A DNA stretch of 64,000 nt, from contig RCSZ01000001.1 in the NCBI GenBank assembly GCA_014898425.1, forward strand, positions 3,224,001 through 3,288,000. The letters run 5' to 3'. Each line of letters opens with the position of its first letter. Position 1 is the stretch's first letter. The position numbers and the translations under genes were made by a program. Shown here one piece after another: positions 33,801 through 46,271 of the stretch. The notes under the pieces were generated by a model. It was given only the letters and a program-made list of their open reading frames with translations. It was not told the origin of the DNA and ran no database searches. This DNA comes from Botryotinia globosa (Eukaryota; Ascomycota; Leotiomycetes; Helotiales; Sclerotiniaceae).

Positions 33801-36800
33801 ATCGACTGTCCAGTGGCTCTGCCGATTCCATTTTGAATTCTCACTGTCACAGTATGAAGACCATGGAATGATCCGTTCCTAATGTAAAGGTGTGCCTTCC
33901 TGATCCATGGCAGCAAGAATAGCAACCGAGATGTCAGAGACCTTCGCAGCAGCGATAATGCTTGGCCGCTCAATAGGCAAAAGGGTTAAACCCGCACTCC
34001 TCTAGTCTATTGCTATCCTGCTGCATAATTTCGCAAGGCAAAAACCCATTTTGCGGGCTATATATGTTGTTTATCGAACTCACTCTCAGGGTCTGCTTCT
34101 TCCAAGTTTTAAACCACAGGGTAACAATGTCATCAATATCAATCATCAGACCAACTAGCCTAGTGCTTCTCGGAATATAGAAATATCAGCCATTGGTTTA
34201 GATTTAAAGGCTTAGATGATGGTAGCACGACATTGTCTTTCGTCACCAATGTTCTTGCCTTGCATGAAAAATGCTAGTCCTGGATTGAAACCCTAGGCGC
34301 CGATGAATATAGGAGTCGAGAATTGAGTTCTCTCAATCTCAATGAGCTGTCGCTCGTAGGAAGCCTTGATCCGGGGCGATACAAGGCATTTTCTCGGTAA
34401 AGCATCCGTCTCAACACACGACAAAGGTAATTATGCCATCGTATCGTGGAAACCTATACCAAGTATTATCATTCTTTGTATAGACTCTGACGCGGCCTGA
34501 GCTAAACATAAGGCTTTTTCGAAGCTCAGTTGTTTCAAAGTATCGAAATATTATTTTCATTGTCAGTGCGTGAATTTCGAATCAGCAACAAGAAGCATGG
34601 GTGGCATCTCACTCACAAGATTTGGACGGATGCAGGTACACGACGGTGTCTTCGAAAGGTGTATACAAGGGGAAGTTCAGACGAGTAGCGACATGCGCTG
34701 ACCTTAACGCTAGCTGCGGAAAATTAAGGTCGCAAGTGGTTGAAGGATGGAAGATTGTGGGGGCATTTTCGGGCGTTGTCGACATCAGATTGCCATCTGA
34801 GAGATTTAAATGTGAAGACATCACATAGGTCTTTGGTAAAAACCAGATAACAGGATCAAGGAATAATAATGTAGTGAAAAAGAAACACTCCGCTCATTGT
34901 AATAATGGTAACATTAACATATCTCTCTACCTTATCTCAGTCACATTAGAAAAAAGATCATCACAGCCATGATATGTGTGTCATTTTGAGGTGACTGTAA
35001 GAGTGTGGACCCCTCAGAAGATTTGCCTTCGTTCAGCCTAGCTGATGCGAAATCTAGCATGAAATCTGTAGAGATGATATGGAGGCATAAGTAAACTCGT
35101 GAACACGCGCTCTCAAGGTCTAAGTAAAAAAGACTTATTGTGTTTGCATATTCATCAATCAGCACTCGAACTTTCGCAGTGCCATAAGTGCCATAAGACT
35201 GATATTCCAGAAAGGAAGCTTACCTGTAGAATCCTGGTTAACAAATCAGCAGAACTCTGTTTTGGAGGCAGTGGGAAGAACTATTGCCAGTCCCAAGTCA
35301 ACGTGGATGATCTGAATCTTTCTGAAAAAATTAAACATAGTATTGCGGCGTGTCGTTTCTTCATATCACATGCTTGCAAGCTGGAAATCGTCGAATGCCC
35401 TTCTAACTTTATCGGGGGAAACTGAGATGTATGTTTAGTGGCGCGAGAGGTAGACCAACACGAAGTTTTCCTCGCAATGAGGATCCAAATTACTTAATTT
35501 CGATGCTTCTGTAATTCATCCAACGAAGTAGGGATATCTTTTGAGAGCCAAAGTATGGATTTAATGTAGTCCGTTTCATCTAACCTTGCCGTGTCAAAGT
35601 AACATATCGATCCTTCGACACATGGAAATAGACAGATGTGTCAGCGCTATATGGTGGTAGTGTAACAAAACCCATCGAGCTTTGGCGTTCTAGATGTTAG
35701 TGCATGTCATCAGATCTGTAGGCCATTCGGGGGCCCTTTCCGATCCCGTTGAAGATGAGTTGATCCTTTAGATCCAAGGCTTAAAGTGCCGAAGGCTAGT
35801 CAGATGGGATGAGGTCGAAATTGGGAAGTCTTGGAGAGAAATCTCCCTGAAGTTTATTCGCAGGAAGGTGTATTGTGTGATCCTTTGATACGACAAAAAT
35901 GACATCGAGAACAATGACAAAAACCTAAGCCCCAAAGGGGAAAGTGTAAGCATAGTCTGACGCTATGGTGCCTTTCTGATTAGCAACTCTCCCAATGGCT
36001 ACACGGCTAATATCCAGAGAGCATGCAGGTACTGCATAACAGGAGAATGCCCATCATTCTCATGCAACTAATTGTCAATCTCGTTTTCACAAGGATGTTG
36101 ACTGAGGCGCAGTTCCGCAGTACATATAAGCAGCTGCATACCCCAACATGGAACCACGCAAAGACCAGATGTTCGTTCCTAGTAGTTAAGATAAGATCCG
36201 TACGGCACTCTTGAGGATCAATTGAATTTTATTGAGGGGGAGGTACCGTGAAAAGTCTCGGAAGGATCATGGCAAGGATCCCAATAGATTTAATTCGCAT
36301 TATCCATTGTATTTGCTGGCGATGGAATCTTCTCAGAGATTCATCATGCATGACGGGATGTAGATAAAAGTGGCGATGCTGGGGTCGTTTGAAATATCAA
36401 TCACCTGTGAGTGCAAAGTGCATGCTAACTATGCAAAGAAACATGAAGAACAAGCTTGTCCGAAATTTTTTGAGAAAAGTAAGCATACTATGCCATCTCG
36501 TTGCATTCTACTATAAAGGATATTCGCCCCCAAAATGGATGACAGTTGAAACACGGGAGAGCGGCGTCTAAAGTAGAACAGATGGGAAAATCTGCGATTG
36601 GTCACCCCAAAAAGCTATTCTGGAAGAGATAAAAACAAATTGTCCAAGATTGTATTTGTATGCTAATTATCCAACTGTTGGTGAATCATTCGTAATTGAG
36701 CATTTTCAGATGAAACAAATATAAGTTATGAATACTTTATTGAAGAAAACTGTCCTCTCGGATACAGATAGCCGCCGCTTGCAACAGTGCAAAAAGACAA

Positions 36801-39017
36801 CGGAGTGCTCTGGTCCATTGAAATGTTTCAATCACATTCTTTGACTTTATACTTATAGATGCCGGAACTTGAATATTGTACTGCCGCGCGTGATGATACT
36901 ATTACCGGACTCTTTCCGAGTATATCCCACAAGTTCAAGGGACGCTTGTCAGCGTGAGGATATCACCTTGGTCTGTGTGAGTCGGAGCCCATGTAAAGAA
37001 TTGGCACAAGCGTTGGATATTCACCGATAGGGTGAGACAAGAGGAAACCCCAGATAGAGCGGCTGTTGGCACAGGCGACTATCGATTGCATGCGAGAAAG
37101 AAAAATATGAAGCAATCTCTTCATTGCTCTCACTGGGGTGTTGCGATTGTTGAGATTTCTTCATCTTGTTGGGTTGGAATATAGTAGGTCCGCACTCCAC
37201 TCAATGTTGGACTTACGACCTCATGAAGATTTTTTCTGTGGTCATGACCATGGCTATGGGGAGGAATATTGAACTTTTAAGTTGCTTTGAAGACAAACAC
37301 TGCCTAATGGATTGAGGTCTTCAATGACCTTTGTCCGGTCGAATTGTTTGTTGTTTGCTGAAGCATAGCAACAGTGCTAGTCAAACTGCATACCGCTTAT
37401 CGCTATTAGGCGCCCTTGCAGAATCCCTTTTGATCAGACCTGGGATGAAGATATCGAGATTAGATAAACCTAGATGATCTCGAGCATCTGTGAGGACCTT
37501 GAGATACCTAGGCCCTGAGTAGCTTTGGTAGATTCCCGAGGAGAGAAATCAAGGTGGAGGCATAGTACAAGGGGGGAAATTTGTGTACAGGGTATAAAGA
37601 ATAGATGTTTGGATGATAGAAGCCGAGAAGGAGCGGGTAGAGATGGGATGAGTTGATTTCCCATCTGTGCACTTGTGCATATGCATATCGTGTAGATCAG
37701 TGTCAGTGCAGTCTTGGAAGCAGAGATCCTACTAAGTGAAAGAGATTCATCCGAAGTATTTTGCATTTCTTAAATTAGTCATGAAATCGTTTTAACATGC
37801 AAACAAGGAATCAAATAACAAAGTTCTTCCTGATTTGGGGTAGGAAGGAAAAAGTAAAGGACGGGAAGAGAAATCACCACCAATTAGACCTTTTTTCACG
37901 TGATGTTATGTCTAAAAGTTCAAACTAATTGAATTACGGCATCCTTGTAATGCCATTTACGCAGGAGTTACTACCTCGGTAGACGATGTATAGTAGGTGT
38001 CTATCTAGTCTAGTCTAGACATCATTTTACACGCGCGCATCGAAATAAACGTCTTTTTTCTTTCTTTTAATCCATATAGTCTTTCAAGTATATCTTCTTT
38101 TCATCTTTACCTACCATTTTCAACATCTTCAATTCATTACGAAACAGGATCGTTATGATATGTTTCATTATCATCTAATCTAACAAGATCTAACTATCTT
38201 TAAAGGCATTCTTAAAAAATCTCATACACAGCCCTTGTAAATCTAATGTACCCTGCACTGACCCTTTTCTGTCATCCCCCCTGTACAGATCTCTCCCGTT
38301 TGATTCTATTTTCGGTACGCGAACGCCTCATCCGCAGCTTACTTGTTGACGCCCACATAATTTACGCGCCCATCAGATACGTCTCCAAAATTCAAGATGA
38401 GACTACCGCCCAATGTCCTTAGAAGAGACCGGTATTCTTCTGTTGACCAATACAATCAGCTCTTGTTCGTATCCCCTCAAACTTTGGAGACTTAATAGTC
38501 TATCCGCGGCTACTGTAGTTGATCCTGGTAACAAAATTTCGTGCATTTGCCAACGTTTGAAGGCCCAGGAAGTCGGGGTCGGATTTATCAAGATGATATC
38601 TAAAATCGGACCCATCTTGTTTCATCATTTAGTTGAGGTCTCATTTTTGGACGTTCAGCGTTAATGAGGCTATAGACACCACCCAAATGGCCCCCAGCGT
38701 TATTTCTTCCAACAGATAATCGAGCTGGTCAATTCTGTATTATAAAGGTCGGTCGCCGGTACACTGGCTAAGACCTTTCGTCCTCATTCAGCATCAACAT
38801 CATCTTTTGGCTTCTACAAATTTCCTATTGTCAACTCGCTTTAGATTTCAATACTCAATATCTGACTCCATTCGTTTTCGTGTCAAGTATTTCCTACGTT
38901 TCCTGCCGGCTGGTCTGCAAGTTTCTTTTACATCTAATACTTAATTGACTCGTCAATTGTTTCGACCCCTGGTTACTACTAAGTAGTACCGATATTTCAT
39001 AAACCCGTCTTTCTAGA
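33801..39017. other. Large gene-poor region, ending in the Myb gene promoter
   Basis: More than 5 kb with only short ORFs lacking recognisable content on either strand. No tRNA, repeat or transposase is seen. The last ~300 bp (about 38700-39017), with TATAAAGG near 38742 and a C/T-rich leader, look like the promoter/leader of the gene at 39018. Confidence 0.4.
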
Positions 39018-40025
39018 ATGCCAAAGGAACAGCGTTCATTCAAAGCTATGGATTACTATCGATCACCACCTCTCACCTCTAACAACCTCGTCTATCGACC
39101 TATCAACTCTCGACCCATGGCCACACCATACTATGAGCCACTGCAACACAGCTACCAGAATATGTCCAGCTATGCAACAGGAGGTCCTGTACAACAACCT
39201 CCTTTACCACTTTCAACTCAACATTATGCCCAGAGTTCTCCAATGCCACCTTCCATTCGACCATCATCTGGAGCATGGACACCTATTGATGATCGAACTT
39301 TGATAGCAGCACGGAAGCAGGGACTGAATTGGCAACCAATCCAGGCAACTTACTTCCCAAACAAATCGGCCAACGCCTGTCGAAAGCGCCATGAACGTTT
39401 GATGGAACGAAAGTGTAGTGATGATTGGGATAATGTCAAATCCGAGACCCTTGCAAAGCATTATATGGATATGCGCAAAGAGATTTGGTCGGGACTGGCT
39501 GCCGCTACTGGGGAAAAATGGACTGTTGTGGAGCAAAAGGTATGTATTGAAACGAATGTACCTGGGATTTATACTGACATGAAGAAGTGTATGTCAACTG
39601 GTCTCAAAAACATGCAAACATCTGCGAGAGCTTATGCTCGCCGCGAACGTATGATGGAAGCAGGAGGACAAACTGGAAATGCAACATACTCGGACCACAA
39701 TGATTATGAAGTTCATGAAGACAGCGGGATTAGCATCAAACTCGACGGCGATTATGATCGGGATAACGGCTCAGAAGCTTCTACTAATGACCCGCTTAAT
39801 CAACAACATTACTCATATGCACCACAAGTTCTCTCGGATGGCCGACCGGATGGATATCCACAGACGGACCATAATGATGGCTACCCACAATCGGATCGCA
39901 ACGACGGCTACCCACAAACTGACCGAAGTCCATACCACCAAGATAACCGAGCGTCATTCCACTCACGTTTACCATCTATGGATATGGGCATCGATGCCAT
40001 TATTAATCAACCATCTGGGCTTTAG
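39018..40025 (+). CDS. Myb/SANT-like DNA-binding protein
   Basis: Reads as one 335-residue frame, but 39540-39587 is very probably a 48-bp in-frame intron (GTATGT, branch-like ACTGAC, AAG acceptor). Its removal turns VVEQKVCIET... into VVEQKCMSTGLKNMQTSARA and gives 319 residues. The first 84 residues are Pro/Gln/Tyr/Ser-rich. A Myb/SANT helix bundle follows at about 85-132: GAWTPIDDRTLIAARKQGLN, then WQPIQATYFPNKSANACRKR. Trp87, Trp105 and the R-K-R-H recognition helix are conserved features. The C-terminal part is acidic and hydrophilic, with three copies of DGYPQ[TS]D[HR]N. It is likely a nuclear transcription regulator; the target is unknown. Confidence 0.85.
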   Translation: MPKEQRSFKAMDYYRSPPLTSNNLVYRPINSRPMATPYYEPLQHSYQNMSSYATGGPVQQPPLPLSTQHYAQSSPMPPSIRPSSGAWTPIDDRTLIAARKQGLNWQPIQATYFPNKSANACRKRHERLMERKCSDDWDNVKSETLAKHYMDMRKEIWSGLAAATGEKWTVVEQKVCIETNVPGIYTDMKKCMSTGLKNMQTSARAYARRERMMEAGGQTGNATYSDHNDYEVHEDSGISIKLDGDYDRDNGSEASTNDPLNQQHYSYAPQVLSDGRPDGYPQTDHNDGYPQSDRNDGYPQTDRSPYHQDNRASFHSRLPSMDMGIDAIINQPSGL

Positions 40026-42511
40026 CGGCTTGTCTCTATCCTGTGACTTTAATTTCGAATCGTTTCTATAATCTATCGGAGAAATAAGGGTCGGTACTAT
40101 GGGGGTCAAATTTCTTAAGCTATCTTTGGAAAATGATACCAGGCGTAATTGGTTTTTTCAGTCATGAGGAAGGAATTTATGAGCTTCCGGCGTTAGAGAG
40201 GGGAGGTTTTCAAAATGCGCTTAGCTACAAGTGCTTCACACAATCATTTCAAAGTTGGGGGTGGATTTCATTTGTTGGTTGGGTTTTGCGACATGAATAT
40301 GACCTTTACGTATTTATCTTATCATGTTGTTGGGAATGGAGTAATTGGAAAGGTTTGGGATTTGCATGGTGGAAGTGGACAGGTTTGGTGGAATCCTGTA
40401 TTATTAGATACAGATTAATACCACCAGAAGGCTATTGAGTCTTCATAAAAGATTAAATATAAACACTATTTATCTTATTTTTGTTTTCTAGTACTGCATA
40501 TTGTTTAAACTTCATCAGAAATTAATTGCCTAGTAGGGCTAGCCACCCGCTTTATCTCATTTAGCTAAGAAGTTCTGCATGATCCAAATATTCATGAATA
40601 TCAAACATTTTAAGACAAGTTTGTTGAAGTTGGCACTTGTCTGAGGACCTAGGTATATACATTCCTTCTTAATAGCCTCAACCCCACACCTAATCCTCGA
40701 CCCACGGCCGCGCTACCAAACCTTGATTCAATAACCTTGGCCATTAAATAGGGCTACCGTACGTATGACTTACTTCGATTGGAGTCCATGTTTGAGGATA
40801 TTCAATGAATGACATTTCCCCGTCACTTGACGGCGACATCTTGTGGTCTCCTAAAGAATGACATCACATCAAAATCTACGCTCAAAGTATTCTGGAGCTA
40901 TACCGAAATACAGATATCTCCACGAATCTAGAATGGAAATTCTTTAACATCTCATTGAAATGTTCCAACCTCATCCCTAATCTCATGTACACGGCACACC
41001 ATCATCAACTCCTCCAACCAACCAACTCAAATACCACCCCGCTTCTATCTCTAACCCAGAATCCGGGTTGATGCTGGATCCACAGATTCCAATATCGCAA
41101 TCTCGATATCCATCCTCGCGATCCTTTCGCTTCGGGGATTCCCCACATTTTCACCGAATCACATCTATCTACTCGTGAAATATCCATGCTTCGATCTCTT
41201 CCTTTCGCTTGTATCTTGGTAGGAGTTTAGGATTTTGGATGGTGAAGATGGGTATCGAGAATTGCATACCTTGGTTGTTGATGCCGAGGCTCAATTCGTA
41301 TATAGATTGCATGTTCCTTAATCGGGTTACGCTGCGAGTGCGAGTGTTTCTAGTGCTTGATGAAGTTTGATTCTCTGATTGTATATGCCGTGTGCTGTAA
41401 CCCTTTCAATCATTGCGTGTAAGTCTGAGTTAATTTTGGGAATGGAAATAGTAGCGAGTGATGATCATCCTGCTCCCCTTGCTCTAGACTGTGCAAAGTA
41501 AGCAATGCAGTGACTTGTAATTTATAAGGAATTCTACCCAGAGCAAATAACTAATGCATCAAGTCTATCTACGAACTACAAGTCAAACCAAGTATCAGGT
41601 CAATGCAGATCAGACCTCTCCCCAAACTATCTCGCTAATCTCGCAACTAACAGTTCCAGAAAACGCTCAGAACAATTCCAGAGTAAGACAACCTTCGCAC
41701 CAAATCACTTCTTCTGGCTCACAGATAAATCTTCAAATATCCAACATGAGTATCTGTTAGTTATATCTCCAAGGCGACTACCCATCGCAATGCAAACCGT
41801 TTCTTCCTCTTGCCCAAACTTCAGCGACAAAGATACCATCTATTCACGGTGCCTATATTTCTCTCCACAGACAATCCATACATGATATAATATCAGTTGA
41901 GATGACTCAAGGCACCCTAATAAACAAGCTCTCTCAGAAAATCTCCTTAGTCGCAACCATACGCACAGATCTATCTAGCCCACCCGTGTAACTGACCCGC
42001 ACCCCGCACTGGCGCTTATCCCACCTATTCCTATTTCCATCCCAAATCTCCCCGACTTTAACTATTCCTTCCTCTCTTCCTATTCTTTGATCTGTTTTAC
42101 AGAGGTTATCCTCCCTTTCTTTCAGCCTCAAGGACTCACTTTCATCCTGATATTTTGGGATTAGTATTTTCACTACGCACTGGGAGGAGTTTATACCCGC
42201 ATTACTATCATCAATATCTCAGTACATTTTTAATGGGGCAAGTCATCCTATCACAGTGTCCAAAGAAAGATGGTTTCGGCAGATGATTAAACATTATCGA
42301 TACCCACCTTAAAAGTAAGTATCATCATTCTGGTAAAGATCTTCTCAAGAGAAATTGCATTGCTTGGAGGTTTTCAAAGGCAACAGCTTTTTCTACAATA
42401 AGTGGAGTGATAAGGATGACATAGTAGATCTATGTGACAGGCTCCAGGAAGATCATACTTGTCTTTCATTGGAGATTCAGTCATCAACGAGTCTCCAGTT
42501 TGTGGATTAAG
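40026..42511. other. Intergenic region
   Basis: Space between the Myb gene and the 3' end of the Zn2Cys6 gene. The minus ORF 41934-42173 and the plus ORFs near 40133 lack recognisable domains. No repeats are seen. Confidence 0.4.
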
Positions 42512-44247
42512 TCATCTGCCTTGGCTATTTTTCAATAACTGCTTTATCCCCTCAAGATGCTCGCGTAATGCTTCCAACCCGCCTCTTCGACTTTCAGATT
42601 GACTCGACTCCTGTTGCTGAAACGCAAACTTTACAATGCCCAGCATCTCTTCGCTGCTCAACAACCCACCCGATGCAAAGCCATCCGGCCCGATCTCGCC
42701 AGGATCTATCCGGTAATCACGCGGTAGGCCCAGGAGTCTTTCGATCTGTTCGAAAAGGCTGGTTGTAATTTGGATGAGAATAGTCGTCTGAAGGTTACCG
42801 GATTCTGGAAAGTCAGCATCTGGGTAATCCAAAATGGACTTCATCGTGCCAAAGAGCGTGACTTACGTAGTGGAAAGCTGCAAAAGCTAAGCCCAGGAAG
42901 AGGACAAAGAGAGGGATCATCACTGTCCGAGATCTCTGTTAGAAAGCCATGTATGTGTGAGAACAGAATCTCGTGAAGCCGCAGTAAATGCACATGACAT
43001 GTGAGAATGAGGAGTGAAGTTGCGAAATCATACTTTGAGTACGTTTGCGAATCGGAATTTGATAGGGTAGAGTGTATCGATGAGGGAAAACTTTCCACGG
43101 GCGAAGAAGTGCTGCTTTCATCAGCTTCGGATAGATTATTTGCGCAGTCTTTAATACTATTTTGAAGATCAGGTCTTATGGTGTTTGATGTATGAATTGG
43201 ACTCAGAGTAGTACCACTAGATGATCGAGGGGAGCTGGCAGAAGGTCGACCAGACGACCCTGCCAGCAGACTAAGAGCTTGCAAGAAATCTCTTGTACTG
43301 TTTAAAATATTGTCCAGCCTCGTTCTTGGAGACTTCGTTTCGTCAATCGGCTCAATTAGCATCTCTACTACTGCAGTTGCGGTGCCTTTATCAATTTGAG
43401 AGAGCAGCGAAACAAGATCCAAATTAGTCTGGGCTAACCGCTGGACGATTGTTTCCTCTTCATTCTTGTCAATAGATATGCAACCCTCAACCTGATCTTC
43501 GGGGCTTTCGCAAAAGGTATTGTTTTCAGATATCGTAGCTAATGTTCTGTGACTGCCGCATTCGAGATTTTGTGAATTAGATGTCGAAGTGGAAGACGCT
43601 GTTCGGGGTGAAAGTATCAATGATGGCGTAGTTCGGGAAGGAAGATCTGCTGTATGTGTCGGTGCTTGTGACGGATAATTCTCAGTTGAGCTACCTGTAC
43701 CCGAGTTACCAGATAAATCGAAGGTCTGATCCGTTCCATCTGCAAGTATGAGGCCGGAAAATGAAGAATCCTCGGCTGCCCAATGCATATCACTAACTTT
43801 GTTTGAGAAGCCTGTAGGATATATTGGCACAGGTAGTGATGATTGAGAAGTTTCGAATATATTCATCAGTGCTGTATGTCCAAGAGATCCTGAAGAACTT
43901 TCTGTTTCCGTAACGATAGCTGTATCTATCACCGCTTGCTGGGTAGGGACTTGCGACTGCACTTGGAGCTGCGCAGCATTATTGTATCGTCGCTTTCGCA
44001 CCGACTTTTGCACTCTTGCCTTTCCCCCTATGCTTTTTGTAGAAGCTGAAACAGTGTCATCCACATAGCTACGCACACGAAAGACTGGACTGGTGCGACA
44101 TTCAGCATCTGCACGGAAGCATCGATTGCAGTTTTGCTGGTCAGTTCCTTCGCGAATGCATCGCAGTTTTTGACCACGGCATCGATCACACGCAAATCTC
44201 CGAGAAGAAACTCCACACGCATTCATGTTTATCACTCTCGAAGCCAT
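42512..44247 (-). CDS. Zn(II)2Cys6 transcription factor, AflR-like
   Basis: Two exons, 44247-42867 and 42804-42512, with a 62-bp intron; 557 residues. The binuclear zinc cluster is complete: Cys20, Cys23, Cys30, Cys40, Cys43 and Cys50 (C-x2-C-x6-C-x9-C-x2-C-x6-C). A basic linker follows (KARVQKSVRKRRYNN), then a long Ser/Thr-rich middle. The C-terminal region, TSLLILTCHVHLLRLHEIL and, after the intron, LQTTILIQITTSLFEQIERL then LGLPRDYRI, is the pattern of the aflatoxin regulatory protein family. Such proteins usually control a neighbouring secondary-metabolite cluster. Here the nearest accessory gene is the P450 pseudogene 2 kb upstream, so its present targets are unclear. Confidence 0.88.
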
Positions 44248-45613
44248 ATGAACAGATTGTTGGGGCTAGAAAGAAAAGATGCCTACTTTGAATAAAAGGA
44301 GAGCCAACTTGAGTTGGTTAAGACAAGATGCAGTCATGCGGGATGGAGACCCGTACTAGCGCCTACGCCACATAGCAGGGGAGACATCGTACGACTAGAC
44401 TCTTTGCAAGTTTCTGTGCCTTCAAAGCTTTTATATCACTCTTTCTTCTTGAATATCTGAACAAATAATAAGCTTTTATGCAAGCTACTCACTAATACAT
44501 CTGTAACCCAACACTCTTGTCTATTTCAATCACACCATCTATTTTTCACTACTCAAAAACTAGAATTACCCTCATTCTCATAATCTAGTTACCACCAGTG
44601 TTGGCAAGCTTCCTCCAACTGTTGGGATTACAGGATCATCTATCCCTATGTTTGTGACTTATGCGGCGCAGTTGGAAAATCATCTGCCTACAATCTACCG
44701 AGTATCACATGACTACCTAGCATTACGTTACCTCGTCCTCATTGGAGCATTCAGTGGGCTTAGATACATGCATACAATGGGCACATTGAGTATTTCTACC
44801 CACTTGAATTCCCAGGTTGAGTGAGCGTTCTAATTGCTCTGCCCTTGATGTTTCTGTGCTGCAATATCAGCACATCCAACGGTAGGTAGACACAGAAATC
44901 GACTTTTTTGCCCTCCAAAACCATTGTTTCAAACAGCCACTAGAATAATCTGCTGTTCTACGATGGTCTATCATACTTTAAACTCATGAATATAGTAGCA
45001 GCTAGAAATTTTTGATTCTCAATCCCCGCACATTTGCAAGAATATCTCTACTGGTCAATAGCCAACTTGAGAGCACGCAATTCGCCGCATAGTTCGAACG
45101 CATAGTTCGGAGCTCAGAGAAATATCGATATGATCTAGTTATTTCTAGAAGCGTTAGACGTTGGATTCGCGGAGAAGTATTAGCTTACCAAACAAACGAT
45201 ACAACTCTTCTCTAGCATTGGCAAAAGCGAGAGACACCACCGATTCGGGAATCACTCAATGAAAGAAAAGCAAATCATGTTTTCTGCAAGACTGCACACA
45301 TACTGCGTCGATATAATCAATTTCCAACTAATTTTGACCACACCATCTCTTGTAAATGTTTTCATCGCCCATGATATCGCAGCAGTAACAGATAGGATCA
45401 AATACATGAGTAAAGTTTGATAGTCGAACAACCCTATAATTCCTTTCTAGATTAATCTAAAGTCCAATCCCACACCTACCTACCCAGACCTGCACTGAAG
45501 TAAGTATCTCCAAGCGAGTTCCGCGCTATTCATCCGAATCCCATATTTATCACACAACTCGTGGAGACCCGTATCAAAATTAAATCGACCATTTCGCTTA
45601 AGAAATACACTAC
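44248..45613. other. Intergenic region upstream of the AflR-like gene
   Basis: Promoter of the Zn2Cys6 gene and featureless sequence. No ORF is supported. Confidence 0.4.
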
Positions 45614-45968
45614 AATAGAACTTGGTTATACCGGAATGAAATATTTAATCAATCAAATCCGATATAAATAAAATTCTATTATAAATAATAATAATTTAAA
45701 CATTTCTATCAAAATTTTTATCTAATTTTCATTTCAAATCTCAATATTTTTGAAAGTTTATTATATAATCAAGCTTATTAATATCAAAAAAGCTTATTAA
45801 ATTAAATTCATTATCAAAATTTATACCAGATTTTTGAAAAATCAATCCGGTATTTTGGTTTTGTTTAAAAATCCAGTATTATTATATAAAAAGTAATCAA
45901 ATCAGGAAATTTTTTTGGTATATCCAAGATTCCGGTATATCCCAGTCTGATATAGCCAAGTTCTACTG
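45614..45968. mobile_element. Short TIR element (Tc1/mariner-pogo/Fot1-like MITE or RIP-degraded remnant)
   Basis: The left end reads CAATAGAACTTGGTTATA (from 45614). The right end, on the complementary strand, reads CAGTAGAACTTGGCTATA (from 45968), 16 of 18 bases identical. Both ends are flanked by TA (45612-45613 and 45969-45970), the target duplication of the Tc1/mariner superfamily. CAGTAGAAC is the usual type of terminus of fungal pogo/Fot1 elements. CCGGAA recurs just inside both ends. The 355-bp interior is very AT-rich with no ORF, so it is non-autonomous (a MITE) or a RIP-degraded internal deletion. Confidence 0.8.
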
Positions 45969-46271
45969 TATGATCGGAGTCCCAGCGAATATCAACTAAC
46001 CATCAGTTTCGGCGTCGGGATTAGATCAACAAATAACATGCCGAACAAATAATGGCAGATAGATAGATGACCGATAGATATCTAACATATCAATACCATT
46101 TCTCTCACATATAAATATAAGCTCATGAGCAAATATAAAAAAGAGGGTTTATCTTCATCACCCAATCGCTCTAATGAGATGACTTTGCAATCCATCCCAG
46201 GACCACCCATCTACAAGTCCCACTCGCCAACCCCGCACCATATATCTTCCCATGGCAAAAGCGAACAACTC
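45969..46271. other. Spacer between TIR element and P450 pseudogene
   Basis: Contains GATAGATAGATGACCGATAGATAT short repeats near 46059-46082 and the presumed old promoter of the P450. Confidence 0.4.

Noticed and set aside
34601..35425. Two ORFs (34601-34828 and 35099-35425) with several Cys, considered as small secreted proteins
   Set aside because: No signal peptide, no recognisable pattern and no plausible intron joining them. Length is within chance for this base composition.
41934..42173. Minus ORF of 79 codons next to the AflR-like gene
   Set aside because: Polar, with no homology that I recognise; not linked to the regulator by splice sites.
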